A stretch of 37,121 nt of DNA from Paludibacteraceae bacterium (GTDB lineage Bacteria > Bacteroidota > Bacteroidia > Bacteroidales > Paludibacteraceae), in contig JAEELX010000130.1 of assembly GCA_016282955.1 (NCBI GenBank), forward strand, positions 1 through 37,121, given 5' to 3'. The notes beneath the pieces are model-generated. The model worked only from the letters and a program-made list of their open reading frames with translations, made no database searches and had not been told where the DNA came from. Shown piece by piece: positions 18,607-28,223 of the stretch. How positions within the stretch are numbered: position 1 is the first letter of the stretch; the number at the start of each line of letters is the position of its first letter. A program made the position numbers and the translations under genes.

Positions 18607-20259
18607 ATGAAAGTAAAGTATATCATTCTTTGTGCAGTTGTTTTGGGTTTGGTTGTTGGTTGCAAAAATGACGACTCTCCCACGCCCGATAAAACAAACA
18701 ATTCTTTGCCCGATTGGTACTATGCGGGTGGAAAATTAGGTACGACTACCCTTGCGACCTCAAATGCTTTTGAGCAGCCGACTGCGTCTGTTGAAGCGGG
18801 TTTTTATGAGTCGTTCAAGCGTGGTGAGGCTCTTTTTGAAAAGCAGTTTATGAGCAATCCTAAGGGAACGCGTGGTGGCTTAGGCCCTGTGTATGTGCGG
18901 TCGTCATGTATTCATTGCCATCCAGGGTATGGGCACGGAAAACGAATTGAAGCAGGGACATATAACTCAACCGAAATAGGCAATGGTACCTTGCTCGTCA
19001 TCTATAATCCTACAACGGAAGCCTATTGTACGTGGGTGGCTGGAATGCCACAGTTGCATGCCGTAGCACCATTTAAGGCACCGATTGATGAGAGCCAAAT
19101 CATTATCAAGTGGAACACCTACACGGTTGGCGTTTTCGGCAATGCGTTCCCCGATGGTGAAAAATTTGAATTGGTCTATCCTACGGTTGAAATGCCTACT
19201 TCGGCTATTTATGGCTATGATAAATTGGCTGAATTAGGAAACGATATGGATTATGCCGTAAAATTGGAAAACACAATCGGTATATTTGGTACAGGTTTGA
19301 CGGACGCTATTCCAGACGATTCCATTACGGCACAATGGGCAAAAGAAGAGGAGGCTTTTAACAAAGGTTACTTAAAGCATTGGAGAAAAGACTGGTTCGA
19401 GGGAGGTACTTGGAAAACCTACTACACTAACAGTCGTCAAGGTGATGGCACGCAGTATGTTCGCCGTTATACATATGCGATGTCGCGAGGACCGATTTTA
19501 GATGCAGCGGGTGCAAACGCCATTTGGAACATACCCAACGTTACTCGTTCCGACCGCAGATACCATTATTTGGACTTGAAAGGAACCAACTATGCGACAG
19601 TTGCCTCAAAAGATGCTGAAGTACAAGCCGCTTTCCCCGATTATATCAAACAATATGCAAATGCGACAGACAATCCCGAATTTTTTACCGAAAATGTAGA
19701 GCAAAACATCTATAATTACCTCACTTCGACCAATCTTCCTGTGGAAATGACCGATGAGGAATACACCGATGTGATGGTTTGGCATCGTGGTTTGGCGGTT
19801 CCAGCTGTGCGAAATATCAACGATTCGGCAGTATGGAAAGGGAAAGAGTTGTTTACAAAAATCGGTTGTGCACAATGCCATCGTCCTTCGTGGACTACGG
19901 GTCCCGATAATTTGCAAGATCCCAATAAGTTCTTCAAAAGCGAAAAAGATATGCCACATTATGCTTATCAGAAGATATGGCCGTATTCGGATTTTGTGCA
20001 ACATAAATTATGTATGGTGGAGGATATTCGTACGGGTTGGTGTCGTACAACGCCTTTGTGGGGACGCGGTTTGCACCAAAAATGTACAGGCGATGAGACA
20101 GCCGCACGTTTGCATGACACGCGTGCCAGGAACGTAATCGAAGCCATCATGTGGCATGCCGTAAGCGAAGAATCGGATGCGTATGAAAGTGTAAAACAAT
20201 TTTACAAGCTCTCTAAAACCGAAAGAGATGCAATCGTAGCGTTTGTAGATGCTATTTAA
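18607..20259 (+). CDS. Di-haem oxidoreductase / peroxidase-like lipoprotein
   Basis: Lipobox VVGC; two CxxCH motifs (CIHCH, CAQCH); TTPLWGRGLHQKCTGDETAARLHDTRARNVIEAIMWH. Confidence 0.93.
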   Translation: MKVKYIILCAVVLGLVVGCKNDDSPTPDKTNNSLPDWYYAGGKLGTTTLATSNAFEQPTASVEAGFYESFKRGEALFEKQFMSNPKGTRGGLGPVYVRSSCIHCHPGYGHGKRIEAGTYNSTEIGNGTLLVIYNPTTEAYCTWVAGMPQLHAVAPFKAPIDESQIIIKWNTYTVGVFGNAFPDGEKFELVYPTVEMPTSAIYGYDKLAELGNDMDYAVKLENTIGIFGTGLTDAIPDDSITAQWAKEEEAFNKGYLKHWRKDWFEGGTWKTYYTNSRQGDGTQYVRRYTYAMSRGPILDAAGANAIWNIPNVTRSDRRYHYLDLKGTNYATVASKDAEVQAAFPDYIKQYANATDNPEFFTENVEQNIYNYLTSTNLPVEMTDEEYTDVMVWHRGLAVPAVRNINDSAVWKGKELFTKIGCAQCHRPSWTTGPDNLQDPNKFFKSEKDMPHYAYQKIWPYSDFVQHKLCMVEDIRTGWCRTTPLWGRGLHQKCTGDETAARLHDTRARNVIEAIMWHAVSEESDAYESVKQFYKLSKTERDAIVAFVDAI

Positions 20260-22438
20260 TCAACAAAAAACAAAGAAGGTTACTATCGGTGTGGTGATAC
20301 TTGTTATTATCACGCTGATAGTTTCCTCTTTATTGCAGAAAATCAACGGCGAACAATGGGCAAGCGAAAACATGTACGGAAGCGTTTGGTTCATTACGTT
20401 ATGGGCGGTGCTTGCGTTTTTGATGATGGCTACGTTTGCTCGTTTTAACAAAAAATCGTTCACTTTCCTGCTTCATGTCAGTTTTGTTTTTATCCTTCTG
20501 GGGGCTTTGATTACGCATTGGTTCGGTGTGCAAGGCACGATACGATTGCACGAAAATGTAAAGCAAAATATCTGTATCACGCCAAAAGATAGCGTTCCAT
20601 TGCCTTTTTCGGTTGCATTGCAAAAATTTGACACGGAGTACTATCCAGGCACTTCGGCACATTTGGATTACATCACAACCTTTGATATTTTCCCTACGGC
20701 AGGCGAAAAAGTGTTGGGGCAAGTGTCTATGAATCGTATTTTTGAGTACGCTCATTATCGTTTTTATCAGCATAGTTTTGACGGCAGAGAGGTAACGCTC
20801 GCCATCTCGTACGACCCGTGGGGCATCGGTATTACATACTTTGGATATGCGTTGCTTTTCCTTTCTATGCTGGGATTTTTTCTGCAAAAACGATCGTATT
20901 TCAAGGTGTTATTTGCCAAAATTCAGAAACCACTTTCGGTTGTGTTGTTGCTTGGTTCGTGGCTTTCAGTGCAGGCTACCGAATTGCCTCGCGTGCCCGA
21001 ACGTGCTGTAGCAAGCCAATTTGGGAACTTGTACGTTTATCATAATGAGCGTGTATGTCCGTTGCGAACGATGGCGAACGATGTTTGTCTCAAAGTGTAC
21101 GGCAAAAGCGACTTTCACGGTTTAACCGAAGAACAAGTGATCATGGGCTGGCTGCTGTATTATGATAGTTGGAAAAAAACGCCCTTCATCAAAGTGAAAG
21201 GCAAAAACGTTCGGGAAGCATTGGGGATTGACGGGAAATATGCCTCTTTGAACGATTTTTACGACCAAAACGGCTATAAATTGAAGCATCTGCTGGAACA
21301 ACGCGATAAAAACGCCATCGCTACGGACGAAAAAGTGCAACTTATTTCTATGGTTGCGACGGGTACGCTGTTTCGCATTTGGGCTGTGGAAGAGCATAAA
21401 ACACTACGATGGTATTCGTGGGTAGAAAATTCGCCACCCGATTTGGCGTTTGAAGATTGGCAGTTCCGCACTCAAATCATTCCGCATATAGCCATGCTGT
21501 TGGACGAGCAGAAAAACACGACCGCTTTTGAAACCATCGGCAAAATGCGAGCCTATCAACGCAAAAGTGTAAGCGTTGACCAGTTACCGTCCGAAAAAAA
21601 GTTCAACGCCGAACGAGCCTTTGTGCGTATCCATTACACGCGTCCGCTGGCGATGGGAAACATGCTGTTTGGGATTTTTTTGTTTGCTGTTTTTGTGCTT
21701 TTGTGGAGCAAAGAGCGTCCGCTGTCTAAACGTGCTTTTTGGGGCATCATAGTCTTGCTTTGCTTGCAATGGCTTTTCCTCACGGCTATGTTAGCCTTGC
21801 GTTGGTACATCAGTGGACATTTACCGTTATCCAACGGACACGAAACGATGCAATTTCTCGCATGGGTTACGTTTTTGTTAACCATTTGCATTTCGATGTA
21901 TCGTGGTCATTCGCCACATTCGTTGCACTTACAACTACCTTTTGGCGTGCTGATTGCCGCTTTATCGCTCATGGTTTCAATGATGACGGCTTCTAATCCC
22001 CAACTAACGAACCTGATGCCCGTTTTGCAATCGCCCTTACTCAGTATTCACGTGGCAATAATCATGTTGGCTTATAGTTTATTGGCTTTTATTATGCTCA
22101 ACAGCGTCTTAGGGCTTTGTATGCCGACTTTACGCGAACGACTGATGGTTATTTCGCAAATTATGCTCTATCCTGCTGTTTTTGCACTAACGATGGGGAT
22201 TTTTATCGGGGCTATTTGGGCAAATATCAGTTGGGGACGTTATTGGGGTTGGGACCCAAAAGAAACGTGGGCATTGATTACAATGCTTATTTATGCTTTG
22301 CCTCTGCATACACAACATCTTAAATTCTTTCAAAACCCCAAACATTTTCATATTTATTGTCTGTTGGCTTTTTTCTCGGTACTAATCACCTATTTTGGGG
22401 TCAATTTTCTGTTGGGAGGAATGCACAGTTATGCCTAA
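20249..22438 (+). CDS. ccsBA: Cytochrome c biogenesis protein, fused ResB/CcsB-CcsA type
   Basis: 729 aa membrane protein with the CcsA haem-handling WWD-type motif WGRYWGWDPKETWALIT. Confidence 0.93.
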   Translation: MLFNQQKTKKVTIGVVILVIITLIVSSLLQKINGEQWASENMYGSVWFITLWAVLAFLMMATFARFNKKSFTFLLHVSFVFILLGALITHWFGVQGTIRLHENVKQNICITPKDSVPLPFSVALQKFDTEYYPGTSAHLDYITTFDIFPTAGEKVLGQVSMNRIFEYAHYRFYQHSFDGREVTLAISYDPWGIGITYFGYALLFLSMLGFFLQKRSYFKVLFAKIQKPLSVVLLLGSWLSVQATELPRVPERAVASQFGNLYVYHNERVCPLRTMANDVCLKVYGKSDFHGLTEEQVIMGWLLYYDSWKKTPFIKVKGKNVREALGIDGKYASLNDFYDQNGYKLKHLLEQRDKNAIATDEKVQLISMVATGTLFRIWAVEEHKTLRWYSWVENSPPDLAFEDWQFRTQIIPHIAMLLDEQKNTTAFETIGKMRAYQRKSVSVDQLPSEKKFNAERAFVRIHYTRPLAMGNMLFGIFLFAVFVLLWSKERPLSKRAFWGIIVLLCLQWLFLTAMLALRWYISGHLPLSNGHETMQFLAWVTFLLTICISMYRGHSPHSLHLQLPFGVLIAALSLMVSMMTASNPQLTNLMPVLQSPLLSIHVAIIMLAYSLLAFIMLNSVLGLCMPTLRERLMVISQIMLYPAVFALTMGIFIGAIWANISWGRYWGWDPKETWALITMLIYALPLHTQHLKFFQNPKHFHIYCLLAFFSVLITYFGVNFLLGGMHSYA

Positions 22439-22544
22439 ATAAATCCTAAAATCACATTTTTTATATACTTTTCTCCAAAAATCCACATAATACATTGCTT
22501 TTTCAAACTTTTTTCCTATTTTCGTGCAAATAAGTCGCAAGAAA

Positions 22545-23768
22545 ATGAAAACGCAACCACAAATCGCCGTCGGCATTATGACGGAAAAGCAAATAGATGT
22601 AGTCCAACCCGGTCCGCATAGCACGCCAACCAACCCTACTTTTGTGCTGAAAAATGTACTTATCGGGGTTAATTTCCACTGGGAACGGCGTGAAGACCAA
22701 GAGTTTGAGGGTTCGCTCGAAATCGTGCATAACCCAGACGGCACGCAGACGGCTATCAATCGCATTGGGGTGGAGGATTATCTCACGTCGGTTATCACGT
22801 CCGAGATGAACGCAACCGCCTCTTTTGAGTACCTCAAAGCCCATTCAGTTATCTCGCGGAGTTGGGTTTTGCGACCGATTATCAACAAGCACGTGGCGAA
22901 CAAGCAAAGTCAGGGCTTCATCAACACGGACGAGAAACGCATTGTGTGGTACGAACGTGATGCCCATGTGGGTTTTGATGTGTGTGCTGACGACCACTGC
23001 CAACGTTACGAGGGTATCACTCGCCGTGATGAGCATAAAGAGGCTTCTGTAAACGTTCGCAAGGCGATTGAGGAGACGTGGGGAGAGGTTTTGGTGGAAG
23101 CCACGAGCGACGAAAACAACGTGGAGATTTGCGACGCACGCTTTTCCAAGTGTTGTGGTGGGGTGAGTGAGTTGTTCGAAAACGCGTGGGCAAACGAGCA
23201 TTACGATTATTTGGAGCCGATACGAGACGCTTCGGAAGGTGTTTTGCCAGATTTAACCATCGAAGTGAATGCTCAAGTATGGATTCGTTCAACACCCAAG
23301 TCGTTTTGCAACACGCATGACGCAACGATTTTGAAGCAAGTGTTGAATACCTACGACCAAGAAACGACCGATTTTTACCGTTGGGAAGTGGTTTATACCC
23401 CTGCCGAAATTAGGGCGTTGTTGCAAGAAAAATTGGGCATCGATTTTGGTGAAATTCAAGCACTTAACCCCATCAAACGAGGCTCGTCTGGTCGCATTTA
23501 TGAGTTGGAAATTGTGGGTAGCAAGAAGACGATGATTATCGGCAAGGAGTTGGAGATTCGCCGTGCGTTGAGCAAAAGTCATCTATACAGTAGTGCTTTC
23601 GTGGTGGATAGGGACGAGCATGGCAACTTCATTTTGACGGGTGCTGGTTGGGGACACGGTGTCGGATTTTGTCAGATTGGAGCGGCTGTGATGGCAGCAA
23701 AAGGGTATGATTACAAGCAGATTTTGGCACATTATTTCCCAAATAGTAAATTGCAAAAATTATTTTGA
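22545..23768 (+). CDS. SpoIID/LytB domain protein
   Basis: INRIGVEDYLTSVITSEMNATASFEYLKAHSVISRSW..., GWGHGVGFCQIGAAVMAAKGYDYKQILAHYFPNSKL. Confidence 0.92.
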   Translation: MKTQPQIAVGIMTEKQIDVVQPGPHSTPTNPTFVLKNVLIGVNFHWERREDQEFEGSLEIVHNPDGTQTAINRIGVEDYLTSVITSEMNATASFEYLKAHSVISRSWVLRPIINKHVANKQSQGFINTDEKRIVWYERDAHVGFDVCADDHCQRYEGITRRDEHKEASVNVRKAIEETWGEVLVEATSDENNVEICDARFSKCCGGVSELFENAWANEHYDYLEPIRDASEGVLPDLTIEVNAQVWIRSTPKSFCNTHDATILKQVLNTYDQETTDFYRWEVVYTPAEIRALLQEKLGIDFGEIQALNPIKRGSSGRIYELEIVGSKKTMIIGKELEIRRALSKSHLYSSAFVVDRDEHGNFILTGAGWGHGVGFCQIGAAVMAAKGYDYKQILAHYFPNSKLQKLF

Positions 23769-23769
23769 T

Positions 23770-24237
23770 ATGACACATGAAGAGATAGAAAAACGAGTAG
23801 AGCGAGCAAAGACGCTGTTTCATGAGGGTTTTAATTGCAGTCAAGCGGTGGTGGCATCGTGTGCGGATGTGGTGGGGTTGGATGAGCAGGTGGCACTGCG
23901 AGTTAGTGCGTCTTTTGGTGGTGGGATCGGGCGTATGCGTCAGACTTGCGGGGCTTTTTGTGGGTTGAGTATCTTGGAAGGAATGCGTTCGGGCAGTACA
24001 GAAGGGCAGGATGTGGAAAAGAAGAAAAATAATTATGCCAACATCCAAACTTACGCCAAAGCCTTTAAGGAAGCCAATGGTTCGCTGATGTGTGGTGAGT
24101 TGCTGGGGTTGGTGCCAAAAGCGGAGCCGAACGACCCAACGCCCGAAAAACGAACGGATAGTTACTACAAGAAACGCCCTTGCGATGAGATGGTGGCGTG
24201 TGCGGTGCGGTTATTTTTGGAAAATAAAACGATGTGA
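23770..24237 (+). CDS. C_GCAxxG_C_C family protein
   Basis: EGFNCSQAVVASC, FGGGIGRMRQTCGAFCGL, CDEMVACAVRLF; internal start follows the SpoIID stop. Confidence 0.93.
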   Translation: MTHEEIEKRVERAKTLFHEGFNCSQAVVASCADVVGLDEQVALRVSASFGGGIGRMRQTCGAFCGLSILEGMRSGSTEGQDVEKKKNNYANIQTYAKAFKEANGSLMCGELLGLVPKAEPNDPTPEKRTDSYYKKRPCDEMVACAVRLFLENKTM

Positions 24238-24258
24238 ATATAAATTTTAATAGTTAAT

Positions 24259-24984
24259 ATGATGGCAGATAGTAAAAGAACGTGCATCAAATGCGATAAT
24301 GTGGTTGATGCAGGATATGGAAAAGATACTTCGAATGGTTTTGTGTGCAATGATTGTTTGAAAAAACGGAGGCGTGCACTCATTCTGTTACTGGTGATTT
24401 GTGTCTTGATTGCTGTTGCGGGGTACATTATTTGGCAGAAAAATAGTAAGCCAAAAGAGGTGAAACCGCCAGTAGTTGAAGTACCCAAAGAGGAACCCAA
24501 GGTGGAAGTGCCCGAGAAACCAGCTTTTAATTTGGCGAACACCAAAGCGGTTCGTTTAACGTTTGATAAGCCAATTAGCGAGGTGGGGTTGTTCCAGTCC
24601 GATTTTGAGAAAAGCGTGGCTTCGGCGGAACAAGCCAATGCGAACACGGTTGGGATTCCTACGATTGCAACGCATTACAAGTTCAGACGTTTTAGCATAA
24701 GCAAGAAGGATGCGGAGTTAGTGCAAGCGTTTGCCGAGGCGTATTTAAAGACGGATAAAACGGCTGTGATAGTGGTTGAAGGGTATGCTTGTAGCATAGG
24801 GAAGCGTTGGGCGAATAACTGGATTTCGAAGAAGAGAGCCCAGAATGTGGCAAGTACGCTTGTTGCGGCTGGCATCCCACAAAGCAACATCGAAGTGAAG
24901 TGGTACGGCGAAACACGGAATAAAGAGTTTCGTTTCCCCAAACGCTCCGCTTATCGGCGTGCTGTGGTGAGTATCAAAGAGTAA
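24259..24984 (+). CDS. OmpA-like domain protein with N-terminal zinc-ribbon-like motif and one TM helix
   Basis: CIKCD...CNDC, TM ALILLLVICVLIAVAGYIIW, Pro/Glu/Lys linker, VIVVEGYACSIGKRWANNWISKKRAQNVASTLVAAGI. Confidence 0.85.
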   Translation: MMADSKRTCIKCDNVVDAGYGKDTSNGFVCNDCLKKRRRALILLLVICVLIAVAGYIIWQKNSKPKEVKPPVVEVPKEEPKVEVPEKPAFNLANTKAVRLTFDKPISEVGLFQSDFEKSVASAEQANANTVGIPTIATHYKFRRFSISKKDAELVQAFAEAYLKTDKTAVIVVEGYACSIGKRWANNWISKKRAQNVASTLVAAGIPQSNIEVKWYGETRNKEFRFPKRSAYRRAVVSIKE

Positions 24985-25073
24985 AAAATCTTTCTCTATG
25001 TTTGCCACGTTTGAGTGGTGAATACAGAGGATTTTGCCATTTGTTCGTAATAAGTTAGATGTTACTTTTCACC

Positions 25074-27164
25074 TTAAAAAGAATCTAAGAAATCTTTTAC
25101 CTTTTGTGCTTTTTTATCATATACAGGGCTTATTTTTGCCATCTTTTGAAAGATTTCCAAACTTTCTTGTGCTGCCTTCAAAGCATCATGTTGATTTCCT
25201 TGTCCATTATACCAAAGTGCAAGAATAAAAAGCGTCTGTGCCACATACGGCAGGTAGGCTTCAGGACTAATTTCCGCCAACTTTCGACGAATCTCCAATG
25301 CTTCCGCTAATTCCTTCTCCGCGTCGTCGTGTTTGCCTGTAACGCTATGGAGCTCGCCCAAATTGTTCAGCGTCGTCGCCACATCAGGCAGGTAGGCTTC
25401 GGGGGTAGATTCCGCCAACTTCCGGCGAATCTCCAACGCCTCACCGTATTCCTTCTCCGCGTCGCCGTGCTTGCCTATATTTCTATGGAGAATGCCCAAA
25501 TTGTTCAGCGTCATAGCCACATCCGGCAGGTAGGCTTCAGGGGTAGCTTCCGCCAACTTGCGGTATTTCTCCAACGCCTCAACGTATTCCTTCTCCGCGT
25601 CGCCGTGCTTGCCTGTATCGCTATGGAGATTGCCCAAATTGTTCAGCGTCCCAGACACATACGGCAAGTAGACTTCGGGGGTAGATTCCGCCAACTTGCG
25701 GTATTTCTCCAACGCCTCAACGTATTCCTTCTCCGCGTCGCCGTGTTTGCCTGTATCGCTATGGAGATTGCCCAGATTGTTCAGCGTCGTCGCCACATCC
25801 GGCAGGTAGGCTTCGGGGCTGGTTTCCGCCAACTTCCGAAATATGGTCAAAATCTCACTAAACTCCTTTTCCGCCTCTGCATATTTGCCCGTACCTATAT
25901 GAAGAAGGCCCAAATTACCTAATGTATACGCCACAAACGGCAGGTAGGCTTCGGGGGTAGATGCCGCCAACTTGCGGTATTTCTCAAACACTTCTTCATA
26001 GACACATATTGAATCTGCAAATTGGTTGTTATCCTGAAGGAAATAGGCTTGTTTGAAAAGCAAATCAGCAAGTTCAGGAATAGTGTAGCATTTTCGAGCG
26101 TGAAACACTGCCTTTTCATATAGTTCTTTGCACTCACTAACCCAATTCTTTACTTTTGCAACAGACAAGTATTGGATGCGCAGCACGATGGTTTCAATCT
26201 TAGCACGATATTTTTCCTTTGCTTTGTCGGCCAAGGCTTTGGCAGTTTCAAAGTCCTTTTCACATTGGGCTGCATCAGCCAATATCTCTTCGCGGTTCAA
26301 GATGTCAAGGGCATTATGATAATTGCCTTCCTCAAACTCCTTTTGGGCCAAGGCAACCCGTTTGTCGTCAGGGTCGGCAGTGGTAATTCTCGTAATGGTT
26401 TGGGCCATTTCCATTAGGGCTTTTTCAAAATTCAGGAGTTCTTTCTTTTTTTCTGACAACTGCTTTTCAAGCAAAGGAATACTTGAACTTTCAGGATTTG
26501 AAGTTTTCAACGAAAGCAAATCCTTTTCCAAATCCGAAACTTCTTTGCTCAATTTCTGGTATAGCTTGTTGTTATAGGCCAAAGACAGGTTGGAAATATT
26601 GCCCAATTCCTGTCCATCTAACATAATCTTGGAATCTTGGATGGACAATTTGGCAGCAGGGACATTCTTGCCAATGAAAAACAAGAGAAAATCGCTCTCA
26701 ACACCTTCTATGCCACGATACGAGGAATAAAATTTTTCACCGTGATTTTTTGCAAATCCTTTTTTTATTTTTATCAGTTTTTTATAGTCTTTTTCAACTT
26801 CAGAAGTTATATCACCATCTTTCACATCTTTGAAATAAACCACCAATCTGGTTATTTTTCCACCTCCAAAGCGTTCATTATATGCAATCTCAAATTCTTC
26901 TTTGCTGTATTTACCTACCTTCCTCCAAAACAATACAATGCACTCGTCACAATTTTTCAGAATCTTGTTGTATTCATCTTGGCTACGTTTATCAGGTAAA
27001 GCAGGGTCGGCAAATTCCCAAGCCTCCACATCAATCTGATAACCAAATTTTGCGAGGACTTTGTTTATTTTGATTGTGTATTGGAAAAAATCATTCCTCT
27101 CATCTGCCAATTCATTGCTGCTGGCCAAGAAAACTTTATAGTGATTCAATTGCTTTGTTTCCAT
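25074..27164 (-). CDS. TIR-like/DUF4062 N-terminal domain with coiled coil and C-terminal TPR array
   Basis: N-terminus YKVFLASSNELADERNDF..., WEFADPALPDKRSQDEYNKILKNCDECIVLFWRKVGKYSKEEFEIAYNERF; TPR units ESTPEAYLPDVATTLNNLGNLHSDTGKHGDAEKEYVEALEKYRKLA. Confidence 0.88.
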   Translation of the reverse strand: METKQLNHYKVFLASSNELADERNDFFQYTIKINKVLAKFGYQIDVEAWEFADPALPDKRSQDEYNKILKNCDECIVLFWRKVGKYSKEEFEIAYNERFGGGKITRLVVYFKDVKDGDITSEVEKDYKKLIKIKKGFAKNHGEKFYSSYRGIEGVESDFLLFFIGKNVPAAKLSIQDSKIMLDGQELGNISNLSLAYNNKLYQKLSKEVSDLEKDLLSLKTSNPESSSIPLLEKQLSEKKKELLNFEKALMEMAQTITRITTADPDDKRVALAQKEFEEGNYHNALDILNREEILADAAQCEKDFETAKALADKAKEKYRAKIETIVLRIQYLSVAKVKNWVSECKELYEKAVFHARKCYTIPELADLLFKQAYFLQDNNQFADSICVYEEVFEKYRKLAASTPEAYLPFVAYTLGNLGLLHIGTGKYAEAEKEFSEILTIFRKLAETSPEAYLPDVATTLNNLGNLHSDTGKHGDAEKEYVEALEKYRKLAESTPEVYLPYVSGTLNNLGNLHSDTGKHGDAEKEYVEALEKYRKLAEATPEAYLPDVAMTLNNLGILHRNIGKHGDAEKEYGEALEIRRKLAESTPEAYLPDVATTLNNLGELHSVTGKHDDAEKELAEALEIRRKLAEISPEAYLPYVAQTLFILALWYNGQGNQHDALKAAQESLEIFQKMAKISPVYDKKAQKVKDFLDSF
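25246..25990 (-). repeat. Tandem 138-bp TPR-coding repeats (about 5-6 units)
   Basis: Motif ggcaggtaggcttc recurs about every 138 bp, with long near-identical stretches between units. Confidence 0.9.
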
Positions 27165-27399
27165 AATATGCGACGAATTTTGTTACAAAAATAAGTATTT
27201 TCCCATAATCACTAAAAACTTTTTAAACAACATGGTTGAAAACATATCTAATAATGCTCCATCAATGTTATTAATCTACATGAAATGCTAAATATATTTA
27301 ATGTTTCTTTTGAAATTGGGAAAAGTGAAACGAAAATACAACGATTTTATGTATTTTTTCAAATAGCAACTTTGAGCAACTTGTTATATATCTTATAAC

Positions 27400-27552
27400 C
27401 TTATCCTTTCTCCTTTTCATACTGCTCGGTAGCGAAGCGTTTCATCTGTTTGAGCATGGATAGTAATCCGTTGCTTCGCGAAGGAGAGAGGTGGTTTTTC
27501 AAATCGATGGCGTCCAAAAAGTAAATATCGGCATCCACGATTTCTTTGGGTG
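27400..27552 (-). pseudogene. Displaced second 3' end of sufE (direct repeat copy 1)
   Basis: Matches 28224-28376; 4 mismatches over 147 bp by eye, all synonymous; encodes TPKEIVDADIYFLDAIDLKNHLSPSRSNGLLSMLKQMKRFATEQYEKEKG*. Confidence 0.93.
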
Positions 27553-27565
27553 TTCAAAAATATTT

Positions 27566-27593
27566 TTTGTTTGTATATTTTTTTCTACCTTCG
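27566..27593 (+). promoter_or_regulatory. Possible Bacteroidetes-type promoter inside the sufE-end cassette
   Basis: TTTG (27566-27569) and TACCTTCG (27586-27593), spacing 16 bp (shorter than ideal). Confidence 0.35.
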
Positions 27594-27626
27594 TGGTGTA
27601 ATTTATTTATTGTGTTTCAGCCACTT

Positions 27627-27658
27627 CTTTTATTAGACCTACATTTTTCTAATAAAAG
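27627..27658. repeat. 10-bp perfect inverted repeat (hairpin)
   Basis: CTTTTATTAG (27627-27636) / CTAATAAAAG (27649-27658). Confidence 0.8.
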
Positions 27659-27713
27659 CGGTACAGAAATAAAGAGTGTAGGCTATCTTTATGCTAATTT
27701 GAATACATTTGTA

Positions 27714-28145
27714 TTAGTGGTCGTTAGCACACAATAATTTTTTAAGACACAGCTGTTTCGAGTTAATTGGAGTGGCTGTGTTTATTTTATATACTATCTT
27801 TTCCTCTGTTACGAGTTTATGTATTTCAACCGCTGCTATATTGGATGTGTGTTGTCTATGAACCGCTAACAAAATTGTTCCATTCGTTCCCTGTCTTAAT
27901 TCGTTGAAGTTATTGCAAATAAATTTTACGAAATCAAATGCCGTCATACCTATCTTCTGTAATTCGGCATTATGTTTATTCTTAATATGCACTAATTCTG
28001 ATTCATATATAACGATATCGCACGCTTTGAGAATTTTTGTTGCCCAACTATTCATGCGTATGCGTCCCACTTTAATACATTTGTTATCATTGTGTGCTTT
28101 TTTTCCGTCTGTGGCATTATTCTTTTTTGGAAGTTCCGTCTTCAT
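27714..28145 (-). CDS. Putative PBECR-like (Barnase-EndoU-ColicinE5/D-RelE-like) nuclease domain protein
   Basis: WATKILKACDIVIYESELVHIKNKHNAELQKIGMTAFDFVKFICNNFNELRQGTNGTILLAVHRQHTSNIAAVEIHKLVTEEKIVYKINTATPI resembles the PBECR fold pattern; family call from memory. Confidence 0.5.
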   Translation of the reverse strand: MKTELPKKNNATDGKKAHNDNKCIKVGRIRMNSWATKILKACDIVIYESELVHIKNKHNAELQKIGMTAFDFVKFICNNFNELRQGTNGTILLAVHRQHTSNIAAVEIHKLVTEEKIVYKINTATPINSKQLCLKKLLCANDH

Positions 28146-28223
28146 GCTTGATTTCTGTTTTTTCAGGATATGTTATAGGCTTTTTTGCCATCGCTGTTGG
28201 GTCTTCGGTTAGCAAGATGTTCA

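Noticed and set aside
24964-25020. Apparent repeat of the OmpA-like gene 3' end downstream (gtggtgagtatc vs gtggtgaatac)
   Set aside because: Only about a dozen similar bases with no preserved frame; not comparable to the hisS and sufE duplications.
25329-25922. 197-aa plus-strand repetitive ORF
   Set aside because: It is the complement of the TPR-coding repeats; its periodicity follows from the true gene.
25246-25990. CRISPR-like periodic repeats
   Set aside because: Period is 138 bp, in frame and translated as TPR units; no short repeat/unique spacer structure. No CRISPR array seen elsewhere.
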